Shown here: positions 64,000 through 64,000 of the stretch, piece after piece
Layout: each line of letters starts with the position of its first letter
Numbering within the stretch: position 1 is the stretch's first letter
NCBI GenBank assembly: GCA_040389045.1
Contig: JAZKAT010000024.1
Span: forward strand, 62,001 to 126,000
DNA length: 64,000 nucleotides
Source of the DNA: UBA5158 sp040389045
GTDB taxonomy: Bacteria; Pseudomonadota; Gammaproteobacteria; DSM-16500
Direction: 5' to 3'
Notes under the pieces: generated by a model
Told to the model about the DNA's origin: nothing
The model's database searches: none
Seen by the model: the letters and a program-made list of their open reading frames with translations, nothing else
Position numbers and translations under genes: made by a program

Positions 64000-64000
64000 A

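Overview
The window looks like a chromosomal piece of an intracellular gammaproteobacterium of the order Legionellales. The main evidence is a nearly complete core Dot/Icm (type IVB) secretion cluster in the same gene order as Legionella and Coxiella. A type II secretion (T2SS) operon, Pseudomonas-type hemB, and prfA/prmC/hemA/lolB/prs housekeeping genes fit the same assignment. The exact genus cannot be read from the sequence; several icmL-type genes in a row suggest the Coxiella-like side of the order (inference). A run of exactly 100 N (188-287) shows this is a scaffolded draft assembly.

Layout: (1) 1-6147: 5' part of an exonuclease III gene, a gap, an AsmA-family gene, tRNA-Gly(CCC), a secreted M4 metalloprotease, a NIF3-like gene and exonuclease I (sbcB). 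(2) 6205-19113: T2SS genes gspD-E-F, two opposing unknown genes, then gspG-H-I-J-K-L-M with many overlaps. After these come an unknown protein with LRR-like repeats and a lysine-rich tail, and, on the other strand, gspC with a Sel1 lipoprotein and hemB. (3) 20350-27366: accessory region with a TSUP transporter, a methyltransferase, an amino-acid permease, a two-TM protein, a U-box-like two-TM protein, a nest of palindromic repeats, and two AT-rich genes. The first AT-rich gene resembles SpvC/OspF phosphothreonine lyases. (4) 27439-32697: rsmJ, a DedA protein, aroQ-accB-accC-prmA and fis, with a clear fis promoter and terminator. (5) 32909-57608: Dot/Icm region. icmH-icmF and two tetratricopeptide-like paralogues run on the plus strand. 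The minus strand carries icmP-O-N-M, three IcmL-type genes, then icmK-E-G-C-D-J-B. (6) 57706-63999: dksA, hemA-prfA-prmC (minus), lolB, tRNA-Gln(TTG), prs, and the 3' part of an unrecognised gene running off the end.

How the parts work together: the T2SS can export the nearby M4 protease across the outer membrane. Dot/Icm would inject effectors into a host cell. At least six unrecognised genes here (U-box-like, SpvC-like, its AT-rich partner, the LRR/lysine-tail protein, and the two paralogues beside icmB) have the features expected of such effectors, but translocation is inferred only. icmT/S/R/Q, dotA-D and icmV/W/X are not in the window. The place next to icmP where icmQ-T lie in Legionella is occupied by dksA-prmC-prfA-hemA, so the system must be split over other loci.
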